Assembly (NCBI GenBank): GCA_903875215.1 | Contig: CAIQVH010000017.1 | Location: 123,965-187,964 of the forward strand | DNA length: 64,000 nucleotides | Reading direction: 5' to 3' | Source of the DNA: an uncultured Anaerolineae bacterium | GTDB lineage: Bacteria > Chloroflexota > Anaerolineae > Anaerolineales > Villigracilaceae | Part shown: positions 34,466 through 43,363 of the stretch, in pieces | Layout of the letters: each line of letters opens with the position of its first letter | Position numbering within the stretch: the first letter of the stretch is position 1 | The notes under the pieces: generated by a model | Database searches by the model: none | What the model saw: only the letters and a program-made list of their open reading frames with translations | What the model was told of the DNA's origin: nothing | Program-made: the position numbers and the translations under genes

Positions 34466-35290
34466 TTAAGATTTCTTAATCACGATCATGGGATATTGCC
34501 CATTTTCCGCGAAAAACTTGGGGGAAACGCCTTCCAGCCAGAAGACGAAGCGCAAAAAGATCTGGCCACCAAACCTGGGCTGGACAAACCAGCGCAGGAT
34601 GCGTGTTGACAGGCTGCGCCAGGGACGGATTTCGAGCGGGATTCTCGCGCCGATTTCGCGCTTGAGCCACTCTGGCGTCATCTTGCGGACAAAAGTCCCT
34701 TCCGGGTCGGCTTCGTTGAGCCAATCCTTCTTTTTCTTGGCCGATTTGCCCGAAAGGCGGCGCATCAAGCCGATCAGCGGCTCAGCGGCGCGGATCAGCA
34801 GCGGTTCGTGCCAGCCGTTGACGATGACGCCCGTCCGGCCGGGGGCCAGCACGCGATGGAGTTCCGCATAGGCTTTGGGATGTTCCTCCAGCGCCAGGTG
34901 GTGAATGGCGTGCATCGAGACCTCGCCATCGAAGGCGTCGGCCTTGAAGGGCAGGTTGGCCAGGTCGCCGACGACAAACAAGCCGTGGTCGCCGAGGCGG
35001 GTGCGGGCCTCCTTCAGGGCCTGGATGGAAATATCGAGGCAGACGCGTTTCTGGTAGCCTTTGGAATAGGTCAGGTAGTCGTCGTACTGCACCGGCCCGG
35101 AACCGGCATCCAGCAGGAATTTACCGGTCGGAAGCAGCCCGTCGTTGACGCGCAGCCGTGTGCGGTGGATGTATTCCGCCGAGACGGGACGCAGGTCTTC
35201 GTAGCGGGCATTCTGGTAGTTACCGTCCGCTTCCTGCTGCCAGCCAATCTCGTCATAAAATTCGCGTACTTTTTGTTTGGTATCGGTCAT
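34466..35290 (-). CDS. Class I SAM-dependent methyltransferase
   Basis: A 274-aa methyltransferase. Motif I is LLDAGSGPVQYD (59-70); HAIHHLALEEHPKAYAELHRVLAPGG-like order follows near 130-155, as in methyltransferase type 11 proteins. The C-terminal extension (about 190-274) is basic and hydrophobic and may contact membrane-bound substrate. The ATG at 35290 has AAAGG upstream. It probably methylates a sugar of the surface glycan. Confidence 0.85.
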   Translation of the reverse strand: MTDTKQKVREFYDEIGWQQEADGNYQNARYEDLRPVSAEYIHRTRLRVNDGLLPTGKFLLDAGSGPVQYDDYLTYSKGYQKRVCLDISIQALKEARTRLGDHGLFVVGDLANLPFKADAFDGEVSMHAIHHLALEEHPKAYAELHRVLAPGRTGVIVNGWHEPLLIRAAEPLIGLMRRLSGKSAKKKKDWLNEADPEGTFVRKMTPEWLKREIGARIPLEIRPWRSLSTRILRWFVQPRFGGQIFLRFVFWLEGVSPKFFAENGQYPMIVIKKS

Positions 35291-35300
35291 AATGCCTTTC

Positions 35301-35319
35301 GTAGGGGCGAAGCCCCTAC
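35301..35319. repeat. Short perfect hairpin GTAGGGGC/GCCCCTAC
   Basis: An 8-bp perfect stem around GAA between the capsule-type GT and the methyltransferase start. It resembles a dispersed GTAGGGGCGAAGCCCC-type repeat. No U-tract. Confidence 0.6.
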
Positions 35320-35325
35320 CCTTAT

Positions 35326-36972
35326 TCACCATTTCACCGGTTCCCCGGCTAAATAATCGAACGCCTTGCCAAATTCGGCCCGGCCCTCGTCCGAGAGAAC
35401 CCGGCTCAGGGGCCACACTTCCAAATCCTGCCAGAACTTCATCAGCCGCCAGGGAAATGCGATGGGGAAGTCAAAGAAAAAGCGGTAGGCGTAGTTCCAG
35501 GCAGCTTCGATTTGGGACTCGGTAAGTTGGTAACCTGGCAAATTTGTCAAAAGGGTATCCAGGGTACCAAAGTACTCGTCCCAGGATACCGGGTTATAGG
35601 TGAATCCGCGCCCGCGATAGTGCGTCTGTCCGGCCAGGATGACCGGCACACTGCGCATCGCCATCTCCATGCCGACCGTGGTGGTGTAAGCCAGCCCCAG
35701 CCCGGCGATTTCCATCAGATCGTAGGTGTTGACCTTTTCGTTCGGGCCAATGACGTGCAGATGTTCCGGGCGGTCGGGGACCGCACGCTCAATCACGCCG
35801 AGCATTGATGGGCCTTTCATCAGCCGCTCGCCGGGGTGGACGCGCACCACCAGCTGCACATCGGGCCGCTGTGCAAAATACTGGACGGTTTTCTCAATCC
35901 ACTCGGCCATCGACGCGGTAAAGATGTTGCGCCCCAGCGTCAGACTGTCGCCGAGCACATTGGTCGCCAACAAAACGACCGGGCGGCCATCCAATCCCAG
36001 GTCAGCGCGCAGCTTTTCGCCGCCCACCGAGGCCACCTCCTGCCAAAAACGCGTCCCTTTGCCAAATTTTTTGGCACTGGTGCGCGCATCCTCCAACCCG
36101 GCAATTTGCTCGCGCTCGGCTGCGCTCAGCGCGGTCGCGCCTCTCGCGGCCCACAACGCATCCGTATTCTGGCGCATGACGATGTCATTCTGCGAAAGCC
36201 AGATTTGTTCGCGCTGGTCGTTGAACTCATACGTGACGGTCATCAGGTCGAGATGCCGCGCCACCTGGTAGAAAATACCCAATTCGGTGACCAGGCCATT
36301 CGGGACGAGCACCGTTTCGGGGCGGGATTCGGTCAACAAACGGAACGCCGCCAAAGCGGCCTGATCATTTCGACCGACCCGGAGCCTGTATAACTCGGAT
36401 TCCCGGTCGAAATCTTCCACCTGGAGTGTGTACATCGTATCAAAAGCGGAGGCCGCTTCGACGGCTGTTTTCAGCGCCTCGGGCAGGGTCTCGACACCTG
36501 CACTTGCGTTAGGTGCAAGTGTACGGCGGCGATGGTCGAGTAGCTCCGTAGGAGCGTATCGAGACCCGCCGCCTACTCGACCAACGTCCAGCAATGAAAC
36601 ACAATTGATCAGCCCCTTGAGCGGAGCCAGCACCCGGCGCGTGTACAAATCCTGGCGGCGCAGATCGAAGGCGTTGATTCCCTTGTCGAAGTCGCCATAG
36701 GGCAAATAGGCAATCGTCACCTCATGCCCCAGCCCGCGCAGCGCCAGCCCGATGATGGCGGCCTGCTCCACCCAGTAGTGCAAGGTGGCGAACAGGATGA
36801 TTTTCTTGCCCTTGGAAGCCTTTTCAGCATAGGGGCGCACCTGTTCGACCGCCGCAGGCAGCGCCTTCTCCAACTGCGACAGGTTATAGCGCGTCCTGGG
36901 GCGCACTGGACGAATGGCATCGTACACGTCAGCGGAATAGGGAATTTTAGCGAGGAGGTCTTTAACAGGCAT
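35326..36972 (-). CDS. Capsule-type GT-B glycosyltransferase with an in-frame repeat insertion
   Basis: A 548-aa soluble protein. The donor-binding half has VVRVHPGERLM near residue 385 and a loop YTTTVGMEMAMRSVPVI near 440, as in capsule polysaccharide synthesis proteins. Residues about 131-147 (VGGGSRYAPTELLDH) are encoded by a copy of the palindromic element family found at 23867 and 24230, followed by a short CACTTGC/GCAAGTG inverted repeat, all in frame. The protein could still fold if this is a surface loop. Donor unknown. Confidence 0.78.
   Translation of the reverse strand: MPVKDLLAKIPYSADVYDAIRPVRPRTRYNLSQLEKALPAAVEQVRPYAEKASKGKKIILFATLHYWVEQAAIIGLALRGLGHEVTIAYLPYGDFDKGINAFDLRRQDLYTRRVLAPLKGLINCVSLLDVGRVGGGSRYAPTELLDHRRRTLAPNASAGVETLPEALKTAVEAASAFDTMYTLQVEDFDRESELYRLRVGRNDQAALAAFRLLTESRPETVLVPNGLVTELGIFYQVARHLDLMTVTYEFNDQREQIWLSQNDIVMRQNTDALWAARGATALSAAEREQIAGLEDARTSAKKFGKGTRFWQEVASVGGEKLRADLGLDGRPVVLLATNVLGDSLTLGRNIFTASMAEWIEKTVQYFAQRPDVQLVVRVHPGERLMKGPSMLGVIERAVPDRPEHLHVIGPNEKVNTYDLMEIAGLGLAYTTTVGMEMAMRSVPVILAGQTHYRGRGFTYNPVSWDEYFGTLDTLLTNLPGYQLTESQIEAAWNYAYRFFFDFPIAFPWRLMKFWQDLEVWPLSRVLSDEGRAEFGKAFDYLAGEPVKW
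36534..36582. repeat. Palindromic element inside a coding region, copy D
   Basis: GGTCGAGTAGCTCC, GTA, GGAGCGTATCGAGACC, then CGCCGCCTACTCGACC. The arms match copies A and B. The open frame of the glycosyltransferase passes straight through. Confidence 0.85.
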
Positions 36973-37032
36973 GGTTGTTTGGATGAGGCGGGTTGGTGAG
37001 TGAGCAGGCGGGTAGAGTGGGCTGCCGGTTCT

Positions 37033-37055
37033 CCAATTTACCCATCCACCTTCTC
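37033..37055. repeat. ACCAAT-type repeat at the 3' end of wzt
   Basis: CTCCAATTTACCCATCCACC contains the last codons and stop of wzt and matches the word family at 20779. Confidence 0.45.
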
Positions 37056-38342
37056 AATCGTCCAGTTTAACCGTGGCCGCACCGGGCCCTGGCGCTGTTC
37101 GGCCCATTGGATGCCGGGCGCGCCGAGCGGATCGATGTTGAAGGCCAGGGCATTTTCGTCCATGAAGTAACGTTTGACGCCAAACGATGATGCATTAATG
37201 CCGAGGATGTAGCGGCCTTCGTTGAGCAAATCGGCGGGAACCTGACAGCGCGAGACGTAATGTCCCGGCTGGCGGGTGGAATGTTTTTCGTAGAGAACGG
37301 TTTCGTCCACGTCGAAGGAGGTAAAGACATATTCACCGCGCACCGTGCTCAGGTAAACGCCCACGCGCAGGCCGGTAATCGGCGCCTCGAGACGGTATTC
37401 CATCTCCAGCGTGATCGCTTCGGTCGAGCGCAGCGAATCGGCCACGGAACCGCGCACATCCTTGACGCGCAGCGAGAGTGGGCGGAACGGCATCGCATTG
37501 GCCGGAACTTCATCGGCCTCCCAGACGCGTTCGCCGGCCTGGGCCTGCCCGCTGGCGAGATAAAAATCGACCGCCTCGGGCGTTGGGGCGCGTTTGACGA
37601 GCTGGCCCTTCTGCATCACGATCGCATCCTGCGTCAGGCGCAGGATGGCACTCATATTGTGGCTGACAAAAAGCACTGTCCGGCCCTGGTTGGCGACATC
37701 GTTCATTTTGCCCAGGCATTTGCGCTGGAACTCGGCATCGCCGACCGCCAGGACTTCATCCACCACCAGGATTTCCGGTTCGAGATGGGCGGCGACGGCA
37801 AAAGCGAGGCGCAGGTACATGCCGGACGAATAACGCTTGACCGGGGTATCGATGAATTGCGCCACTTCTGAAAAATCGACAATTTCATCGAATTTAGACT
37901 CGATTTCGGCGCGGCGCATGCCGAGAATCGCTCCGTTCAGGTAAATGTTCTCGCGCCCGGTCAATTCCGGGTGGAAGCCGGTGCCCACTTCCAGCAGGGA
38001 ACCCACCCTGCCGCGCACGGAAACAAAGCCGCGGGTGGGTTCGGTCACCCGTGATAAAACTTTCAGCAGGGTGGATTTTCCAGCTCCGTTGCGTCCAACA
38101 ATCCCGAGAACCTTGCCTTCTTCCAGTTCAAAAGAGACGTCCTTTAAGGCCCAGATATACCCAGCTGGATTCGGGGTTTGGGCTTCGGGATTGGGGCGGC
38201 GGGCCAGGGAGGATGCCAGGCGAAAAGGTGCTTTAACGGCATCCACCAGCACGTCGCGCAACATTCCATATTGAAATTTTTGCGGCGCCAGCCCAATTTT
38301 ATAGCGTTTGGAGATGTTTTCAACACGAATGGCAATGGTCAT
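37038..38342 (-). CDS. wzt: Polysaccharide ABC exporter, ATP-binding subunit (Wzt type)
   Basis: A 434-aa protein. The nucleotide-binding domain has Walker A GRNGAGKS (83-90), signature YSSGM (171-175), Walker B ILVVDE (191-196) and switch His228. A C-terminal domain (about 285-430) of the Wzt type follows, which in known systems recognises the finished glycan before export. Residues 49-60 (RPNPEAQTPNPA) are low complexity, encoded by repetitive DNA, where relatives have a short linker. It sits 13 bases downstream of its permease partner in transcription order. Confidence 0.94.
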   Translation of the reverse strand: MTIAIRVENISKRYKIGLAPQKFQYGMLRDVLVDAVKAPFRLASSLARRPNPEAQTPNPAGYIWALKDVSFELEEGKVLGIVGRNGAGKSTLLKVLSRVTEPTRGFVSVRGRVGSLLEVGTGFHPELTGRENIYLNGAILGMRRAEIESKFDEIVDFSEVAQFIDTPVKRYSSGMYLRLAFAVAAHLEPEILVVDEVLAVGDAEFQRKCLGKMNDVANQGRTVLFVSHNMSAILRLTQDAIVMQKGQLVKRAPTPEAVDFYLASGQAQAGERVWEADEVPANAMPFRPLSLRVKDVRGSVADSLRSTEAITLEMEYRLEAPITGLRVGVYLSTVRGEYVFTSFDVDETVLYEKHSTRQPGHYVSRCQVPADLLNEGRYILGINASSFGVKRYFMDENALAFNIDPLGAPGIQWAEQRQGPVRPRLNWTIEKVDG

Positions 38343-38355
38343 AAAGAACGAATTC

Positions 38356-39216
38356 CTAAATCGTATCTGCGAACGTTCTTTCCATATTGCGGAAATAGAT
38401 CAGGCCGGTGAGCAGGATGATGATGGCGATCCCCGCTGAAACCGCCACCAGCACATCCGGGCCGTTGCCCACGCCGAGCAACGCCCAGCGGAAGCCGTTG
38501 ACCACGCCGGCCATCGGGTTCAACGCGTAAGCCAGCTGCCATTTCTCGGAGATGACCTTCGACGAGTAGGCGATCGGCGTGATGAACATCCAGAACTGTG
38601 AGATGAATGGCAGGGCATAGGCCACGTCGCGGTATTGGACGTTGATGGCCGAGAGCCAGAGCGCCACGCCCAGCGCCGTGATGAGTGAAAGCAGGATGAA
38701 GAGCGGCAGTGCCCACAGGGCGTTCAGGCCGGGGGTGACGTGGTAGTAAAGCATCAGCCCGATCAGGACGACAAAGGCAATGGCAAAATCGAGCAGGCCT
38801 CCCAGTACGGAAGCCATCGGCAGCACCAGGCGCGGAAAATACGTCTTGCTGATCATGTTGTGGTTGGATGTCAGCGAGCGGCTGGCCGAGTTGAGGGCCG
38901 TCGAGAACAGACCCCAGGGCAGCAACGCCGTATACGAAAAAATCGGGTACGGGATATTGCCATCGGTGGACATTTTGGCGATGTTACCGAATAGAAAGTT
39001 GAACACCAGCATGGTCAAAATCGGCTGGAGCACAGCCCAGGCCGCGCCCAGCAGGGTTTGCTTGTAGCGCACCTTGATATCGCGCCAGATCATAAAATAG
39101 ACCAGTTCCCGGTAGCGCCACAAGTCGCCCAAATTCAGCGCGGCCAGGCCGGTGGTTGGTTTGATATAAACCGTTGTTGGTTGATAAGTTGATTGTTGAA
39201 GGTTGGTTTCTGGCAT
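38356..39216 (-). CDS. wzm: Polysaccharide ABC exporter, permease (Wzm/TagG type)
   Basis: A 286-aa ABC-2 type permease. The amphipathic DLWRYRELVYFMIWRDIKVRYKQ stretch before the first helix, in shortened form at residues 31-53, is the hallmark of Wzm/TagG proteins, and six hydrophobic helices follow. ALNPMAGVVNGFRW near residue 245 is also conserved. The first 25 residues (QQSTYQPTTVY) are encoded by GGTTGGTTTGAT-type repeats and no ribosome site is visible, so the true start could be further in. Works with the Wzt gene next to it. Confidence 0.93.
   Translation of the reverse strand: MPETNLQQSTYQPTTVYIKPTTGLAALNLGDLWRYRELVYFMIWRDIKVRYKQTLLGAAWAVLQPILTMLVFNFLFGNIAKMSTDGNIPYPIFSYTALLPWGLFSTALNSASRSLTSNHNMISKTYFPRLVLPMASVLGGLLDFAIAFVVLIGLMLYYHVTPGLNALWALPLFILLSLITALGVALWLSAINVQYRDVAYALPFISQFWMFITPIAYSSKVISEKWQLAYALNPMAGVVNGFRWALLGVGNGPDVLVAVSAGIAIIILLTGLIYFRNMERTFADTI
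39160..39212. repeat. TTGGTTGATA-type repeat over the wzm start
   Basis: GTTGTTGGTTGATAAGTTG and GGTTGGTTTC words cover the first codons of wzm. They are similar in type to the other ACCAAT-family arrays. Confidence 0.45.
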
Positions 39217-39229
39217 AATTTTGTCAAAG

Positions 39230-39278
39230 GTCGAAATTCGAAGGCGCCTGGTTTGACTTTTGGCCTTCGCCTTTCGAC
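39230..39278. repeat. Bulged inverted repeat between fcl and wzm
   Basis: GTCGAA-att-CGAAGGC pairs with GCCTTCG-cct-TTCGAC, 13 base pairs with a symmetric 3-base internal loop and a 17-base apical loop. No U-tract. It could modulate read-through from fcl into the exporter genes. Confidence 0.6.
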
Positions 39279-39288
39279 TGATTTCTCA

Positions 39289-40284
<996 letters not shown>

Positions 40285-40300
40285 TTAGAATTATCAGGCT

Positions 40301-41308
40301 TTATTGCACAATAAAATTTGCATTGCGGTAGCGCTCATCATACGGATTGCGAATCAGGCCGGTTTTCAAAGCGCTGACCAGCTCGCGGACGCCATCATCC
40401 ACTGTCAGCGTGGTATTGAAGCCCAACTCGCGGCGGATCTTCTCAAAGGAGACGGTGATATCGCGCACGTCGCCGCCAAACGTCAAATCCTTGTATTGAA
40501 CAATGATCTCCGGCAGGCGCTTGATAATCAGCGCGACAATTTGATCCTTGGTGTAATTCCCTTCGGCGCTGCCCAGGTTGTAGACCTGCCCGCGCACTTT
40601 TTCTTCGGGCGCATCCAGGCCGAGCATCAGGCCGCGCACCACGTCGAGCACATGGATAAAGGAGCGCGAATAGCCGCGCTGGTAAATGAGCAGTTCGCGG
40701 CGGGTATAAGCATCCAGCACAAACTGGTTGACGATCAGGTCAAAGCGCGTGCGCGGAGAAAGGCCATACAAGGTCGCCAGACGGAAAATCATCGGCGCCG
40801 GCCCGCTGGTGGCGCGCAAAACCTCTTCAGCGGCGATTTTTGTCTCAGCATACAAAGACTGCGGATTCAGGGGCGAGCTCTCGGTCAACGGCATTCCATC
40901 AGAAGAGAGACCGTACACGCTGTAAGTGGATGCGAACAGGAACTGCTTCACGCCCAGGCCGGCCGCCTGCTCGTAGATATTTTTCACCGCCTCAACATTG
41001 TATCGCCACGCCGCCTGTCTTCCAATCGCCTGGCAGGCCGGAAAGCCGACAATCCCGGCCAGGTGGAAGACGGCCTCCGGTTTGGGCCACTGGCGAGGCA
41101 GCGAATCGCGCAGGCTGCGTTGTTCGGTCACATCCGTTTTGGCAAAATGAAAATCCGGGTGCGAGAAAAACGTCAACAGCGATTCGCCGCCGAAGAGCAG
41201 GTTATCCAACACCGTCACGCGGTATCCAAGGCGCAGCAAATGCGCGGTCAAGAGTGAGCCGATATATCCAGCGCCGCCGGTTACTACCACATGCCTTTTC
41301 TCGTTCAT
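40301..41308 (-). CDS. NAD-dependent nucleotide-sugar epimerase/dehydratase
   Basis: A 335-aa extended SDR. TGGAGYIGS (10-18), STYSVYG (near 125) and YAETK (near 150) form cofactor loop and active site. It resembles UDP-glucose 4-epimerase-like proteins but the substrate is unclear. The start overlaps the stop of the GT87-like gene as ATGA. It probably supplies a sugar nucleotide to the glycosyltransferases nearby. Confidence 0.88.
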   Translation of the reverse strand: MNEKRHVVVTGGAGYIGSLLTAHLLRLGYRVTVLDNLLFGGESLLTFFSHPDFHFAKTDVTEQRSLRDSLPRQWPKPEAVFHLAGIVGFPACQAIGRQAAWRYNVEAVKNIYEQAAGLGVKQFLFASTYSVYGLSSDGMPLTESSPLNPQSLYAETKIAAEEVLRATSGPAPMIFRLATLYGLSPRTRFDLIVNQFVLDAYTRRELLIYQRGYSRSFIHVLDVVRGLMLGLDAPEEKVRGQVYNLGSAEGNYTKDQIVALIIKRLPEIIVQYKDLTFGGDVRDITVSFEKIRRELGFNTTLTVDDGVRELVSALKTGLIRNPYDERYRNANFIVQ

Positions 41309-42771
41309 TGAGTCACCCTGTAATTATTTTTTCTGAACAAAGCCAGGCCTGTGACAACCGTCAAGATCACAAACAAGGCTGGAGAACTAAACTGCAAAAA
41401 TTCCGGGCGATATTTAAAGGGGAATACAATCACTGAATAGGCCGCTGCAATTAGCAACACGCCAGCGATTCCCCAAAACCGCGGATAGATATCATCCCAA
41501 AAATCCTGGGTCGCAAAGAAAATCGCCAGCACCGGCGCCAGAAAAGCCAGCTTGTAATCCTGACTTTCGGAGGGAATCAACATGGCAGCGATAGTCGAGG
41601 CCACCAGCAAATAACGATTCAGGCCTGTGGCACACTCGCGGTAGGCTTTCACAACGATCAACACCAGACAGGCGAAGACATACACCATCAAAAACGTTCG
41701 CAAAGCCGGCGCAAACTGATTGAGTTGATTGGAAACCTCCGGTGAGACCAGCCCCGCCCCGCCGTGCGTCAAATTCCAGACAAAGTTATAGATGGAGTGA
41801 TTTCCGACCCAGCGAAAAGGCGTTACAAAGCGTTTCGAGATGGAAGCCAGAAAATTAATAAATTCCTGGTACCCCATCAAAAACAGCGCGGCCACATTCA
41901 AAAGCCCCAACCCAATCAAGCGCTTGAGGCTGGCCCGCCAGGCATGCCAATCTTCCACAAACATAAAGACCAGAAAGACGGGAAAGATCTTGATCTGGAC
42001 GGCCATTGAAAAAAGCAGGTAGGCTAACAACCGAAAGGCTGGGCGGTAATAGAACAAGACAACCGCCAGGATTGCGAAAAACATCACCAGAAGGTTTAAT
42101 TGCCCGCGCTCCAATTCAAACAGCAAGCCATACGAGAATAAACCGGTTCCCAGAAAAAAGGAAATCGCGGCAACATCCATCCGGAGCGTTCGAAAAACAG
42201 CCAAAAAGTAAGCAACTGCGATCCCAAAGAAAGCCAGGTAATTGATCATTAAAACCAGGTAAAAAACTTTGGGATAGCCAAACAGGACCAAAGCCGACGC
42301 AAAAAAATTAGAAAATGGCGGGTAGGGACTGCTAAAATCGAGGTAAGGGCTTTGCCCGGCGGTATACCAGCGAAAGGCATACTCGGTCAAATTTTTTATA
42401 TCCACCCCGATCGGATATTTATCCGGGATGTAATTGATAAAATAATATAAGCGCAAATCTTTGTTCAGGAAGACTGGCGGCACAAAAAGGCAGGCATAAA
42501 CCAGCAAAAAGCCGGCCCAGAGCCAGACCGCCAGCGGTATTTGCCCAATAAAAGCAAAAAAAGGTTTCAAGCTGAAAGGTTGGGCCACCGACTGGTCACG
42601 ATTTTCCTGGAAAACACCCCAGCCGAAGACCGCCAAAAAAACACCAGCCTGGATTCCAAGAATTTGCAGAGCCTGAAGGCCGCTTTTCCCAATCCCAACC
42701 ACATCTGCGCCGAGCGAGAAAACCACCCCCAAACCCCCGCCAAGAATCAGCAACAGGCCAATCTTTTTCAT
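41305..42771 (-). CDS. Polytopic membrane protein, GT87-like mannosyltransferase
   Basis: A 488-aa protein with about eleven hydrophobic helices. ERGQLNLLVM near residue 220 matches the GQxN motif of the DUF2029/GT87 family, whose known members use polyprenyl-phosphate mannose. The first outer loop has NKDLRLYYF and a downstream PYLDFSSPYPPFSNFF. More AT-rich than the epimerase gene. Both ends are ATGA-coupled: to the regulator upstream and the epimerase downstream. Confidence 0.78.
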   Translation of the reverse strand: MKKIGLLLILGGGLGVVFSLGADVVGIGKSGLQALQILGIQAGVFLAVFGWGVFQENRDQSVAQPFSLKPFFAFIGQIPLAVWLWAGFLLVYACLFVPPVFLNKDLRLYYFINYIPDKYPIGVDIKNLTEYAFRWYTAGQSPYLDFSSPYPPFSNFFASALVLFGYPKVFYLVLMINYLAFFGIAVAYFLAVFRTLRMDVAAISFFLGTGLFSYGLLFELERGQLNLLVMFFAILAVVLFYYRPAFRLLAYLLFSMAVQIKIFPVFLVFMFVEDWHAWRASLKRLIGLGLLNVAALFLMGYQEFINFLASISKRFVTPFRWVGNHSIYNFVWNLTHGGAGLVSPEVSNQLNQFAPALRTFLMVYVFACLVLIVVKAYRECATGLNRYLLVASTIAAMLIPSESQDYKLAFLAPVLAIFFATQDFWDDIYPRFWGIAGVLLIAAAYSVIVFPFKYRPEFLQFSSPALFVILTVVTGLALFRKNNYRVTQ

Positions 42772-43250
42772 TCCTTTGCTCCCTGGCTGTCACGCAGCCC
42801 AACGCTTAAGTTGTGCACTTCGAGCACTGGGACATTTTCACTGCTGACCACTTCCATGCCCTGTTCGAGGCAGGTCAAACGGCAAATATCCGCCACATCG
42901 CCTTCGCCTTCGATCCGGATCTGGTAAATGTTCTCCTGCTTCAAAGCCACCAACACATCTTTGACTTTGCCCCGAATGCGGCGGTACAGGTTAAACTGCT
43001 GGTCAACAAAATCCATCGTCAGGCGCGCACGCAGCGCCAACCCCTCGGGCGTGATCAGGTACTTCAACTTGCGCCGCTCGGCGCGCATCACTTTAACATA
43101 ACCCTTGGAGATCAACCGCTTCAAATGCCAGTTGACCGTCCCGACCGCCACGCCCAACTGCGTGGCCAGGTCGGCCTGGGTCACATCCGGGTCGTTTTCT
43201 ATTTGTTCGAGCAATGAAAGCTCATGAGCAGAATCGTTTGCAGTATCCAT
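42768..43250 (-). CDS. Winged helix-turn-helix transcriptional regulator
   Basis: A 160-aa regulator heading the long minus-strand run. The helix-turn-helix is TQADLATQLGVAVGTVNWHL (24-43) and the wing follows (VMRAERRKLKYLITPEG). The C-terminal part (about 95-155: IRIEGEGDVADICRLTCLEQG) is a small alpha/beta domain with Cys103-like residues that might sense a ligand. Its promoter carries two TTCAGnCnTTGAA palindromes, one abutting the -10 box, suggesting self-regulation. Coupled by ATGA to the GT87-like gene. Confidence 0.88.
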   Translation of the reverse strand: MDTANDSAHELSLLEQIENDPDVTQADLATQLGVAVGTVNWHLKRLISKGYVKVMRAERRKLKYLITPEGLALRARLTMDFVDQQFNLYRRIRGKVKDVLVALKQENIYQIRIEGEGDVADICRLTCLEQGMEVVSSENVPVLEVHNLSVGLRDSQGAKE

Positions 43251-43259
43251 AGGCCAAAA

Positions 43260-43272
43260 TTCAAGGCCTGAA
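43260..43272 (-). promoter_or_regulatory. Putative operator TTCAGGCCTTGAA, regulator promoter
   Basis: A 13-bp pseudo-palindrome that begins at the last base of the -10 box of the regulator gene. The same motif in the same position occurs at gmd. Confidence 0.6.
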
Positions 43273-43277
43273 TTATA
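43272..43277 (-). promoter_or_regulatory. -10 box TATAAT of the regulator operon
   Basis: Consensus TATAAT preceded by TGG, so an extended -10. The likely start point is near 43265, giving a leader of only about 15 bases, and no clear ribosome site is present. No good -35 is seen. Confidence 0.6.
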
Positions 43278-43283
43278 CCAGTC

Positions 43284-43296
43284 TTCAGCGCTTGAA
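43284..43296. promoter_or_regulatory. Second putative operator TTCAGCGCTTGAA in the divergent region
   Basis: The motif lies 24 bases centre to centre from the first operator, at about the -25 to -35 region of the regulator promoter and 68 bases before the divergent transporter gene, so it could act on both. Confidence 0.5.
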
Positions 43297-43363
43297 TATT
43301 CCCAGCAGCCAAAATACCCTGCCTTATGTTATAACCGGCGCAGCCTGCCAAAAGGAGAACAAT

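Noticed and set aside
35301..35319. Rho-independent terminator
   Set aside because: The hairpin has no T-run on either strand and lies directly before the methyltransferase ribosome site.
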